A stretch of 64,000 nt of DNA from Eublepharis macularius (Eukaryota > Chordata > Lepidosauria > Squamata > Eublepharidae). The DNA is taken from the NCBI RefSeq assembly GCF_028583425.1, contig NC_072800.1:92039001-92103000 (forward strand). Reading direction: 5' to 3'. The position numbers and the translations under genes are program-made. Shown here piece by piece: positions 35,401 through 47,800 of the stretch; position 1 is the first letter of the stretch; every line of letters starts with the position of its first letter. The notes under the pieces were generated by a model, which was not told where the DNA came from, ran no database searches, and saw only the letters and a list, made by a program, of their open reading frames with translations.

Positions 35401-38400
35401 GCCCCGAGTCACCTGGCAAACGTCCCTGGCAGAAGGATAAAAATGCTCTAGATAGACAGAACCGATGCTGCTCAAAGCAAAGATTGCAAAATCCGTGATT
35501 TTCTCCTAACCAGCTCAATCTTCTTCAACTTTCTCGCCAGCCTCCAATTACGTATATTTCAGTGTCTTTGACTTCCTAGTGTCATGAATGTGTGCTTTAT
35601 TTTCATCTCCCAAGGAGCTTAGGGCAATTGCCAACAGGCCTGGAGAAAATAATTTCCAGCCCTTTCAATAGATACTGAAGCTTTTCCCAGCAAAGGGATA
35701 AATAACATCCCCTAGACGATAACAGCCCATTAAGCTTCTGTTAAAGGGACAGGACCTTTTCTTCTCCTGACTGTTGGTAGCCTCTGGCAATGTACATAGC
35801 AAGTGTTCGACAATACATGGCAAGTGTTCCTCTCCCCATTTTATTCTCACAACAGTCCTGTGAAGTAGGCATGGCTGAGAAAGTTGGACACCCAATAAGA
35901 GTCCTATCCCAAGTCAGGATTTGAATCCAGGACTGTCTAGATTAGATAAATAGCAGGCTCCTTTAATCAACTTCCTTACAGTTGTAATAGCTCAAAGAGG
36001 ATTTTTTCCCCAGGGAGATTCAAGCATGATAAAGGTGACTTTATTGACTCAAGCCAAATTAGTCTGGTGGGCAAAGTTTAGAGAATCTCCTTTGGGGAGG
36101 GGGCAACAGTTGCCAACCATTGGGGTTTTTTTTTAACCCCCCAACTGCCCACTTCTTATAATATTCTTTAAATAGAAGCAGCTATGCTATATATAAAAAA
36201 CCTGAATAAATAAAGCAGTCTGGAGCCAACTTCATAGTCCGTGGAAGTTTCCTCTGGAATAAAATCACGTTGGACTTCGAAGTGAAACTAGACTCCTGCA
36301 TACCATTTTTTAATGCAACAGCTGACCCTCTAGGGTTGCCGGGAGGGCTGGAGAAAGGGCCCTGTCTCTTTAAGAGAAGCTTAATGGGATGTTAGTTGTT
36401 AGGTGATGTTATTCACGGCCACCCCATGAAAAGCTTCAATTGCCCATTTCCTCCTATTAAGCCTCTACTAAAAGGTCAGGACATTTCACCCCAAGCTTGT
36501 TGGCAACTTTATATCCCCCTGGAAGAGAAAATAAAAGCCTGTTTTTTAAAAAAAAATCTTGCTTGAGAGACTATCTACAGGGAAGGGGATTTCGGAAAGG
36601 TCTTGGAACTATAGACCACTGTCCAACGCTATACCAACTGGCTTACTCTGGAATAAATAGGCCAACAAAGGCACTTTATGTAGCATTTGTTGACTTGGCT
36701 GCCGCATTCGATTCAATCAATAGGTCCCGCTTGTGGTCCAAGCTTGCCAAACTTAATATTGATAAGCGACTGCTGTTTACTTTTGCTCACATCAGGGCGG
36801 GAACCTCTGGATCATTAACCAACAGAATCCCTATTAGTAGAGGCGTGAAACAGGGTCATGTGCTGGCCCCTCTACTATTTAACTACCTGTCTACAGAGAC
36901 TATCTACGGGGAAGGGGCGGATATACTCCCCCAGTTCCGCTAAGATGAAGGCCCTGGCCTTATCAATGCACCAGTTACATAATCAAGAGTTAAAAGTCGC
37001 CACTACGGCTGTTATCATTTTCATGATAAGGAAATGAGAAGCAGTGGAGTGGGATTTACAAGCTGGGCTCACTGGTTTTGTCACTCATAAAGCCACAGAG
37101 AATTGCTTGTACCGTGATGGGTTGGAAGAGGTTTTCTTGGAAGGAGGTTTTACTTGCCGCTCGCCACGGCAAATAGCAGGGGCTCCTTCCAACCACAGTC
37201 GTAAGGACAGTTCACAAATGTGTGTCTGGGGGTTGTGCGTAAAGGGAAGAGGGATTGCACCCACCAGGCCCCACTTCTCGGTGATGAACGAGAATCTTGA
37301 TTGTGAACTTGGAAGAGCAGTGCTGCACATGCCGGGGGCCCCAGTCCTGCCAATGAAGGCTGGAGATGGAGTTGAATCCTCACCGCGTTTTAAAGGTTAA
37401 TTATGCAGGGCCTTGATTCAGATCAAATTTAAAGGGCTTGGAGGGGTTAAACCTTCTCTCCTCCTCTCCCATGAACCTGATCAAAGACATCTGGACTGAC
37501 CACAGGCTGTGCTCCTTGACTGCTCCCTTGGGTACCCTCACGACAAATGTCGCAAAACCGACTCTTTGTGGAAAATCAACCCTTTTAGTTGCAATTTGTA
37601 GCCTGCTTCCTTTTGATCTCCCTTCCCATTTCCTTATTGCATTTGATCAAACATGAGGTGATTATATTTTTTTAATTGAATTTTATTCCCCCCCCCCATT
37701 CTCCAAGGAATTCTGAGCAAAGATCCTGGTTCCCTATGCCCATTTTATTATCACAACAACCCTATGAGGTGGGTTAAGCTGAGAGAAAATTACTAGCTCA
37801 AGGACTCCCGGCAAGGACTGGTCTCTTCTCTCCACGGTCAGGGACAGAGGGTGGCGCTTAGGGAGAAATTGTCATCCCGCCCCCCTTTGGTGTGCGGTGT
37901 CCCGCAGGGGGCAATATTCTCCTCATTATTGTTTAATATCTATATGCACCCCCTTGCCCAGTTGGCGCGGAGCTTGTTGGTGGCAGTTTCTAAGTCTGAA
38001 CAAATTCTGGGAAGAAATCACACAGCATAATGAACAAATAATTAAATATAAAATCCCAATACAGCCTCCATTTTTTAAAAAAAATTGTGGCAAGGCATGG
38101 AGATCCCATCAATAAGATGCGATCTGATTAATAGCCTACTTGTAGTAGCAAAGACACTCATTGCCTCACAACGGAAAAATCCAAAACCTCCTACAATAGA
38201 ACAACGGCTGACAAAAGTATGGGACCAACTCATTATTGAAAAAATCACAGGCAGCCTACATAAAGACACTATAGCTTCAAGGCCAACCAGGTTTTATGAA
38301 AAATGGTGGCCCTTTCTTGAATATATCAGTAACGAAGAGCTGCAATATCCAAACCATATTTATCATTATATTATGGAACTGTAAATAATGTTATTACAAT

Positions 38401-41400
38401 TACTGCAGATAACATAATGTTTCAAAACATACACAAGTTGTTAAAACTACTCTGTCATGACAATAATTGCAATGTGCACAATTAAGCGTTTTGTATTACA
38501 GTCACAATTTTTACTCTTAATAAAATTTATTTTTTTTAAAAAAAGGACTGTGTTGTCATCAATATGCAGATGACACCCAGTTATATCTGATGACGGATGG
38601 ATGGCCCGCTCGGCCCCAGGTGTCCTGGAGCGTGCTCTTGAAGCCATGTGACTGGATGGTTGAAGCAGAATCGGCAGAAATTGAACCCGACAAAGACAGA
38701 GGTCCTGCATTTAAGCTGTGGGTGTTTAGGTTCGGGATTCCGGCTCCCGACTCTCGATGGGGCACCACTTCCGCTAGTTCTGAGGGTTAAGAGCTTGGAG
38801 GGTGATTCTGGGTGCCTCCCTGAAAATGGAGGTGCAGGTCGCAGTGGCTTCCCGGTCCTCTGTTTTCCATCTATGGCAGACCAGTCAACTTGTCCCTTAC
38901 TTTTCGACCCGCAACTTAACTGCAGTGATCCAGACAATCATCATCTCTAGACTGGATTACTGTAGCTCACTCTACACGGGGCTGACCTTGAGCCTGACCC
39001 GGAGATTACAGCTGGTCCAAAATGCAGCTGCGCATGTTATTGCAAGAGTGCCAAGTGGGACTCATATAACACCTGTACTATGCCAGCTGCATTGGTTGCC
39101 AGTGGAGTACCAGATCAGATTCAAGGTTCTGGTGTTAACCTACAAAGCCTTCTCGGTCCTGGCTCTGACCTGGTGGAACTCTCTGTCTATGGAGACCAGG
39201 GCACGGCCCGATTTGTTATCCTTTCGACGGGCCTGTAAGACAGAGATGTTCCACCAGGTATATGGTTGAGGCTGGGCCAGGCCTCCGCTAGCCAGGTAGG
39301 GAAGGAAGAGAACGATCTGAACCCCTCAATTAGGTTGTCCATTTCCACATTGATTGAATTTAAATGTTTTAAATTGTTTTTATGGAAATGTGATATTTAT
39401 TGTGGCTTTTAAATTATGTGATCTGCCCTGAGCCTGCTCGCAGGGAGGGCGGAATAAAAATAATAAACAAACAAATAAATAAATAAGTTCCGTGGCTGCA
39501 GTGATGAGAAGGAATTAGTGAGAAATGGCACGATCCAGTTTTCTATTGAATTTTTTGCAACATGTCTGTAATTTGCAAGATTTTAGGAGGCAGAACGGGT
39601 GATCTCGGAAAGAGCAGCTACAAAAATGGTTTCTTTTTAATAAAGCTGATGGGTTATTGAAAATTCAAGAAGGCAGATTGCCATGTGGCCTCCCAGGCTG
39701 ACTGACGAGCTGTTTTCAGCATCTTCAGTCTGGATGTGGAATGATTCTATTTTCCACATATGTCAAGGCATCTGCTGTGTATATTTAAATCTTTTTGAAT
39801 TTGCATATTGATAGAGAGATGCAATATTTTGTAAAAATCTGTCTAAAGGGTTTGCCTTTTCTAATGTTTGCAAGGGGTGGCTCTGTGGGATATGATGCTC
39901 CCCCCACCCCATGCATAATCACCCATATGGGCTGGAAATTGTTAATATGCCTATCTTACATCAATTAATAGGGGAGTATTTTCAGCTTCTCTGTAGGAGT
40001 GAAGCATCCAGCCGGAACTTTAATAGACACAACTTTGATTCCTATCTCTCTAGCTGTTGAAATCTGAGATATTTGGCGGTGGGGAGGGGGGGGGTTGCTG
40101 GGCTTTCTTGATAGGACTGTCAGCTTGCCCCCCCCCAAAGTCCTTCTGAGTCTGCTCCTGTCCCTTAAATAGAGGTCTGGGTAGCAAAAAACCAGCAGGT
40201 TTCTGGTCAAAGCAGGGAGCGAACTGCTTTTAAAGGCAAAACTGCAGGAGCTGGTTTAAAAATTGGCAACTCTAGTCTGTTCTCCAAGCCCAGTTTTCCT
40301 CTTCAGGTCTCAGATTTCAAGGGGAAAGCAGCAAGCTCATTGCTTTTCTTTTCCTTAAATGGTAGAGAGATCCATCAAAGGTTATTAGCCAGAATTGCTA
40401 GATGGAGCCTCCATGTTCAGAGGCAGTGTACCTCTGAATAACAACCCGAGGTAGGAAAGGCACTGTGGAGAGATTTCATAGAAATATTTGGCTAGATCAA
40501 ATGGGCCTGATTCAGCAGAGTTTATGCTCTTCTGGAGGATCCTTGCACTGTTCTCCTACTCAGGCTTACTCAGAAGTTACATTGAGTTCATTGCAGCTTA
40601 GTCCCATGCAAACCTGCTTAGAAGTAAAACCTGCTGTGTTACATGGAACCCGCTCTATTGCAGCAATACGGACTTGCAACCTGAGCGAGTGCAGATTCAC
40701 TCAGAAGTAAGCCCTGTGGTGCTTACTCCCGAGTAGGACATTAAGAGAAGGAGGCCATCATTTCCCTGTGATTGCAAAGGGGTGGCTCTGTTAGCCTGTG
40801 CTTGTAAAAATAAAACAAAAGTCCAGTGGCCCCTTCCAGACTGACCACACTTATTTCAATAGGAGCTTTCCTGAGCCACAGCCCAGTTCCTCGGTTATGA
40901 GGAAGCGATAGCTTTGAGGAATTGAGCTGTGACCCATGAAAGCTCCTACTGAAATAAGTGTTGTTAGTCTTGAAGGTGCCACTGGAGTTTTGCCTAATTT
41001 TGTGAATTCTTGCACATCTGCTCAGAGAGAAGTTCCCTTGAACTCTCAGGGTAGGTCCCATATTGCAATTTTAAGATGCGCACCTATTTTTGCTCCAGAC
41101 GACATGCCTCAAAAATGCTAAGGAAATGTGTGTAAGGTTTTCAACTGGACGGAGGCGGAGGAATGTCCTGTCTCTTTAAAAAAGGAAGCAAACACGGGCA
41201 GTTGAAGCTTTTTGTCTTTGGGGATACAGCTGTATGTGAACAGGGCGCATTTAGACCATTTGAACTCTAGGGGGAGCTGTGGTGCATTCTGTCTACTGTT
41301 CAGGCAGCGCTTCTTTGGGAGAGCGGGTATGCACGCCCCCCCCCTTGTGCTGCTTTTCTGCCTGTAAATTAGCTATAGCTTGAAAGTACCTCTACTATGG

Positions 41401-44400
41401 GGAGGGTCTCCTGTTAGTTATTAAATAGCAAAGAGTGTAGTGGCATCTTTAAGACTCACCAACTTTATTGTAGCATGTCAGATGCATCTGACGAAGAGAG
41501 CTGTGCTTCTCGAAAGCCTATGCTACAACTTTATTGTAGCATGTCAGATGCATCTGACGAAGAGAGCTGTGCTTCTCGAAAGCCTATGCTACAATAAACT
41601 TGGTGAGTCTTAAAGGTGCTATTGGACTCTACTATTTTGCAACTACAGACTAACATGGCTAACTCCTCTGGATCTGTTGCGCTCCTGTTGTTGCAGTAAA
41701 CCTTACAGAATGCAACTCTGCATGTGTGAGACTAGGGCTGCAGAAGGGTTGCCAACCTCCAGGTACGACCTGACAATCTCCTGGAATTGCAACTGACCTC
41801 CAGACTACAGAGATCAGATCTCTAAGAAAAAATAGCTTCTTTGCAGGGTGGGCTCTATGACTTTCTACCCAGCTGAGCTTCCTTCCCCAAACCCTGCCTT
41901 CCCCAGACTTCACCTCCTGCCAATATCCAGGAATTTCCCAACCAAAAGTTGGCAACCTTAGCAGTTAGCCTCTTGACCAGCAGCTGCATTGCTTTAAATG
42001 TCCTCCCTGTGGTTCAAATTGGCCTGTGCCAGTTAATCAACTAAAGCATTGATTGCACAATCGCTAGTTAAGTTGGTGGTGCAGCATGGTGCAGTAGTTA
42101 TTGTTACTATTAACTTCATTTATAGCCCTCCTTTCTCACTGAGACTCAAGGCAGATTTCAAAAAATGAAACTGGATTCAGTCAGGCGGCTCACACCTCCA
42201 GTAAACCACGCAGTAGGGCTAGGATTTAAAAAACTGGAAAACCACATTCATAAACATTTCCTAGTTCTTGAGAGACCTAAATTCAAATCCTTGCTTGCTG
42301 TGAAAGTCACTGAGTGCCTGTTGGCCACTTTCTAAATCTGACCCACCTCATAGGGCTGTTATGACGGTAAAATGGAAGAGGGGAGAACTGCACAAGACAT
42401 GCGGCCCTGAGCTCCTTGTTGATGGTGGGGAAAAAAGCTACTAAACAAGTGAAAGTTCACAGCCCGACTTACCTTCTCAGCCTGTGCATGTGCAGGAGTG
42501 TTTCCCATCTTCTTAGCGGGTTTGAGAGTTCACTGGAACAAGCTTTTGAGTGGCAGGTCTTTCTCCAGAGGTAATTGCCGGGTTCCAGTTTGCAAGAGTC
42601 CCTCTCTGCAGTCAGATCTTTGGAGGGTTCTCAGTTCTCTCTGGCCGAGTGAAGAAACAGCCGTTGGGTTTGCTGGCTTTGAAGCGACTCTCCAGTATTG
42701 CCGCCCTGGTCTGAGACCCCCCCCCTTAGGTCAGAAGCTAAAAGACTACAGAATTATCTGCTTATCTGGGCAAGTGAATAGACTTCCTTTGAAGTATTCC
42801 CACCCAAAGGTGAGATCACAGCTCGGGGGCTGCCCTCTGGGTAATGCTGGTGATTTCATTCTGGCAGAGAAGATTAAAGAATCCTGGTGAGGAGGAAAGC
42901 CGAGGGATTCTCTGTTCTGCCTTTTCACAGGTCAAAAATCAGGCAGGTTCCCTTGGCAAGGCGGCATTAAAATTTTACTAAATAAATAATAAAAATGGAG
43001 GAATGGTGGAATCTCCATTATAACCCTACATTTTACCTTTCTAGCTAGCAATATTTTTAAAAAATTGAGATCACACTTTTTCTCTGGCAGGATTCAAGAA
43101 TATCAACAATCTAACAAAACTGGATAAATTGCACGCAATAAGATGATCAAAATTCAGAAATCTTATAAATTAATGTCGTATTTATTTGAAAAGAGCAAGA
43201 GTCCAGTAGCACCTATAAGACTAACAGAATTTGTGGTGGGGTAGGAGCTTTTGTGAGTCACAGCTCACTTTTGCAGAACTGTGCTGTGACTCAAAAAAAC
43301 TCCTACCCTACCACTAATTTTCTTAGTCTTCTAGGTGCTACTGGACTCTTGCTCTTTTCTACTGCTACAGACTTAACACAGCTACCCTTCTTGTATTTAT
43401 TGGAAACATTGTATACCACACTATTGATTAACAGCGATTTCTAATGCTGTGGTAGTGTTGTATAGTGGTTAGAGTCAGTCTATGATCTTGGAGATTTAGG
43501 ATCGAATCTTCATTCAATCCTGAAAGCTTCCTGGACTACTGTGTTTTCTTTCAGCCTAGCCTACCTCACAAAGTTATTCTGAAGATAAAATGGCGATGAG
43601 GGATCCAAACAGGTTACTCTGAGCTACTTGGAGGGAGAACTGGATAAAATGTGCTAGATAGAGAGGGTGTAATGAAAGATTGTTCTGCTGCTCAGAATGT
43701 GGGGAGGCAGTTCCTGGCCCCTGCAGTGTACACGTTGAGATAAGGGAGGTAGAGGCAGAGATCGAGGATGGGGTCTGTATTCATAGAATCATAGGGTTGG
43801 AAAGGACCTCCAGGGTCATCTAGTCCACCCTCTGCACAATGCAGGAAAATCACAACTACCCCCCCCCCCTCACACCCCCACTGACCCCTGCTCCATGCCC
43901 AGAAGATGGCACGATCCCCAGCCAAACTGGCCTGGGGGAAATTACTACCTTGCCCGAAGTGGCAATCGGCATTACCCCGGGCGTGTAAGAAGGGGCCACG
44001 AGAACTAAGCCCTGATGCAACCCTTCCTGCCCTCCCTCTCATGATCTGCCCAGGTTCAGAGGATCAGCCTTGCTGTCAGATGGCCATCTAGCCTCTGCTT
44101 TAAAACATCCAAAGTATTGAGAATCCCAGATCCAGCAGCAGCCCCAACTACGAACCTGCTCCTTTAAAGGGGTACAACCCCATCCAGAACAGGAGACGAC
44201 TCAATATTCAAAACAGTAAAGAGTCCAGTAGCACCTTTAAGTCTCACCAACTTTATTGTAGCATAAGCTTTCAAGAGCCACAGCTCTCTTCGCCAGATAC
44301 ATCAGAGAGCTGTGGTTCTCGAAAGCTTATGCTACAATAAAGTTGGTCAGACTTAAAGGTGCTACTGGACTCTTTACTATTTTGCAACTACAGACTCACA

Positions 44401-44810
44401 TGGATGACTCAATGTTCAAGTCAGTCCTTCCACCCACCAGTAGCGCCTCAGTTTATTTGTCCTCCTTCCATCCCAAAAGTGCCTCCAGGCACCTCCATCT
44501 CCATTTGTTCATACAGATTGGTCTGTGCCATAGGAAAGTCACAGGAGGGGGCAATGGTGTCTCTTGTGGGCAAGGCAAGGCAAGGCAAACGGGAATCTAA
44601 TTAAAGTAATTACCTCAGCTCCCTCCTTTGTTCTTAGAGTAACCTAATCACCAGGACTGACTAGGTTAAAACATAGATCTGTTAGCCTTGATTTTCCTGA
44701 GAAAGCCCTGTAAATGGCTTTTAAATATGAGAACTTCAGTAAGCTAGCTGCCAGAATACATGGGTTTCAGAACTGAATTACATATCCATCCATCCATCCA
44801 TCCATCCATC

Positions 44811-44887
<77 letters not shown>

Positions 44888-47800
44888 AATCCACCTTTCT
44901 CATTGATATCCAAGGTGGATTACACAGTGCAAGTGAAATAGAATATAAACAGCACCTAGGACATTCACGGAGTAAAATGCAATAATAAACAACAGTTAGA
45001 ACATTCAGCGAGCAGGTACCATTCAATGTTTATTTCATTGATAAATTTAAAATCTCATTAAAAAGAGGAAAGAAGAGAAGAGAAAAAGAAAGAAAAAAAA
45101 CAGAAATAAAGAAAGAGAAAGAGGGAAAAAAGAAAAGAGAACGGAAAAGAGAAAAAAAATACTTAGATAAGAAATTGTTTTCAGTTTTCTCTACAGCACC
45201 CATAATATCCTTACAAACATTATACTTGTAGTCTTAATACCTCAAAAATTTACCTTTTCTCTATAACACCCCCTTTTATTTAATTTCCCCTAATTTTATC
45301 TTCTTAGAAATCAAATCTACAAGTCATCAGTTCATCTTTTCCCATTTCACGCAGAAAGTCAATAAGGGGTTTCAGCGAGCAGATGCAATAGGGTATGGTA
45401 GCAGAAAATCTGAAAACAAGCGTAAAGCCGAGCACAGAGATGAAATCTTTCTAAAACAAAGCATACGGATTAATATGGCATGTTTAGCAACATGGAGATT
45501 CCCTACTAGGAGCATATCTACACCAGCAGATAGTACTCAGTAGCATAGTCTAAACATCTCTCCGAACTGTATTGTCGAAGGCTTTCACGGCCGGAGAACG
45601 ATGGTTGTTGTGGGTTTTCCGGGCTGTATTGCCGTGGTCTTGGCATTGTAGTTCCTGACGTTTTGCCAGCAGCTGCTGGCGAAACGTCAGGAACTACAAT
45701 GCCAAGACCACGGCAGTACAGCCCGGAAAACCCACAACAACCATCTCTCCGAGCTGTTTGTTGTGACACAGTCCTATAATCTAGGTAGAAAGCCCTCCTG
45801 AACAGTTCACTCTTGCATAGTTTGTGGAATGCCTGGAAGGGGGGGGGCTTTCCTGACCTCCTCAGGCAGGCTATTCCATAAGGTGGGGGCCACCATCAAG
45901 AAAGCACATGTATTCAGATCTGATGAAGGGGTTTTTGGCTTATGGAATTTGTTAGTCTTGAGAAGAGATGGGCACGAACCAAAATACGAACCAAAATTCA
46001 TGAGGAACCATATTTCAGAAGCTAAACTGGGTCAGCCTTGAGGAAGGCAATAACAAACCATTCATCTCTGGCCTCGAAAGCCCTATTAGGTCACCATAAG
46101 TCTAATGCAACTTGATGACATTTTATACCCACATGAGGTTTCATTTCTATACTTTAGAAAAACAGGATTTCCACAAACTGACAGCAGACGTTAATACAGA
46201 GGAGTTAGCCATGTTAGTCTTCAGTAGCAAAATAGCAAAGAATCCAGTAGCACCTTTAAGACTAACCGACTTTATTGTAGCATAAACTTTCGAGAGCCAC
46301 AGCTCTCTTCGTCATGCATCTGATGAAGAGAGCTGTGGCTCTCGAAAGCTTATGTTGCAATAAAGTTGGTTAGTCTTAAAGGTGCTACTGGACTCTTTGC
46401 TATTTTGCAGACATTAATAGCCACTGGAAGTCCTATTGAAGTGAACAGTGAAAAAATGTTGTGCACTTGAGGTTTGGGGTAGTCTCATTTAACACAATTG
46501 TTATCTTATACTGATGCAGAAGCTAAGTGGCAGAGATGAGTCGCTTTTTAAAATGCATACATCTAGAGGTTTTGAGATGAAGGAGAAGAAGCGAGCGTTC
46601 AAAGCATGCATCAGCAGTGAGAACATGCAAATTGCAATAGCAGACATTACATGGAGTCTTAAGAACCTAACAGTGCAATACTTAATAGAGTTACTCCAGT
46701 CTAAGCCCATTGAAATAACTCTCCATTGAGTTGCACTGTAAGCACAGATAAATGGCCAAGAATCTGGTGTGATACTCAGCGACAGACGCCCCCGGAAGGC
46801 CTACAAACTGAGAGCCAGATTGGTGTAGTGGTTAAGAGTGGCAGGACTCTAATCTGGAGTGCCAGGTTTGATTCCCCATTCCTCTGTTTGAAGCCAGCTG
46901 GGTGACCTTGGCTCAGTCACAGCTTCTTTGAGCTCTCTCAGTCCCACCCACCTCACTGGGTGGTGGTTGTGGGGATAATAATAACACTTTGAGAGCCAGT
47001 TTGGTGTAGTGGTTAAGAGCGGCAGGACTCTCATCTGGAGCGCCAGGTTTAATTCCCCACTCCTCCACTTGAAGCCAGCTGGGTGACCTTGAGTCAGTCA
47101 CAGTTCTCTCAGTGCTCTCTCAGTCCCACCCACCTCACAGGGTGATTGTTGTGGGGATAATAATAACGCACTTTGTAAACTGCATTGAGTGGATGTTAAG
47201 TGTCCTGAAGGGCAGTATATCAATTGAAGGTTATTATTATTATTATTATTATTACAATGAGCAGGCAGCTTCTTTCACCCACCCACCACTAACCCCATTT
47301 TGCTGTCAGGATTTTTTACTCCGCAAAGGCAGCCTGAAGCCATCAAGGCAGCGTGATTAAAACCTGTTTTAAAGTGACGTGAATGAGTTGCTCTCCTGGC
47401 TGAGTCATTCTTCAACAATGCAGCCGTGATTTATTACAGTCTGGAGACATTTCGGGGGGGGGGTGTCTCACAGGCCCCCTGATTGAGTTACTGAACATTC
47501 CGCACCACCCCAGAGAACGGTTCTGCAACCACATCAGCGCATAGCAGCACCACAGAGCATTGAGCCAAAGCTCCATGCTTGAGTGCAGAAGTACATCAGC
47601 GCCTGGAAGACAATTCTATGCTCACACTGCCCTGCTTTTCAATAAGAGGCTCCAAATTTTGGGACCGGAGCCTCATAAATCAATGCTTATTTATTTACTT
47701 GCCAGCTTCATTCATTGCTCACCTTTCCCATGAGTGAGCTACCAAATATAAAAAACAATTCAAACCGAGAACATAATAAGGCTTTCAATGCAGATTCCCC

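Noticed and set aside
44778..45026. Asp-Arg-Gln-Thr repeat protein
   Set aside because: It is the translation of a CTGT microsatellite.
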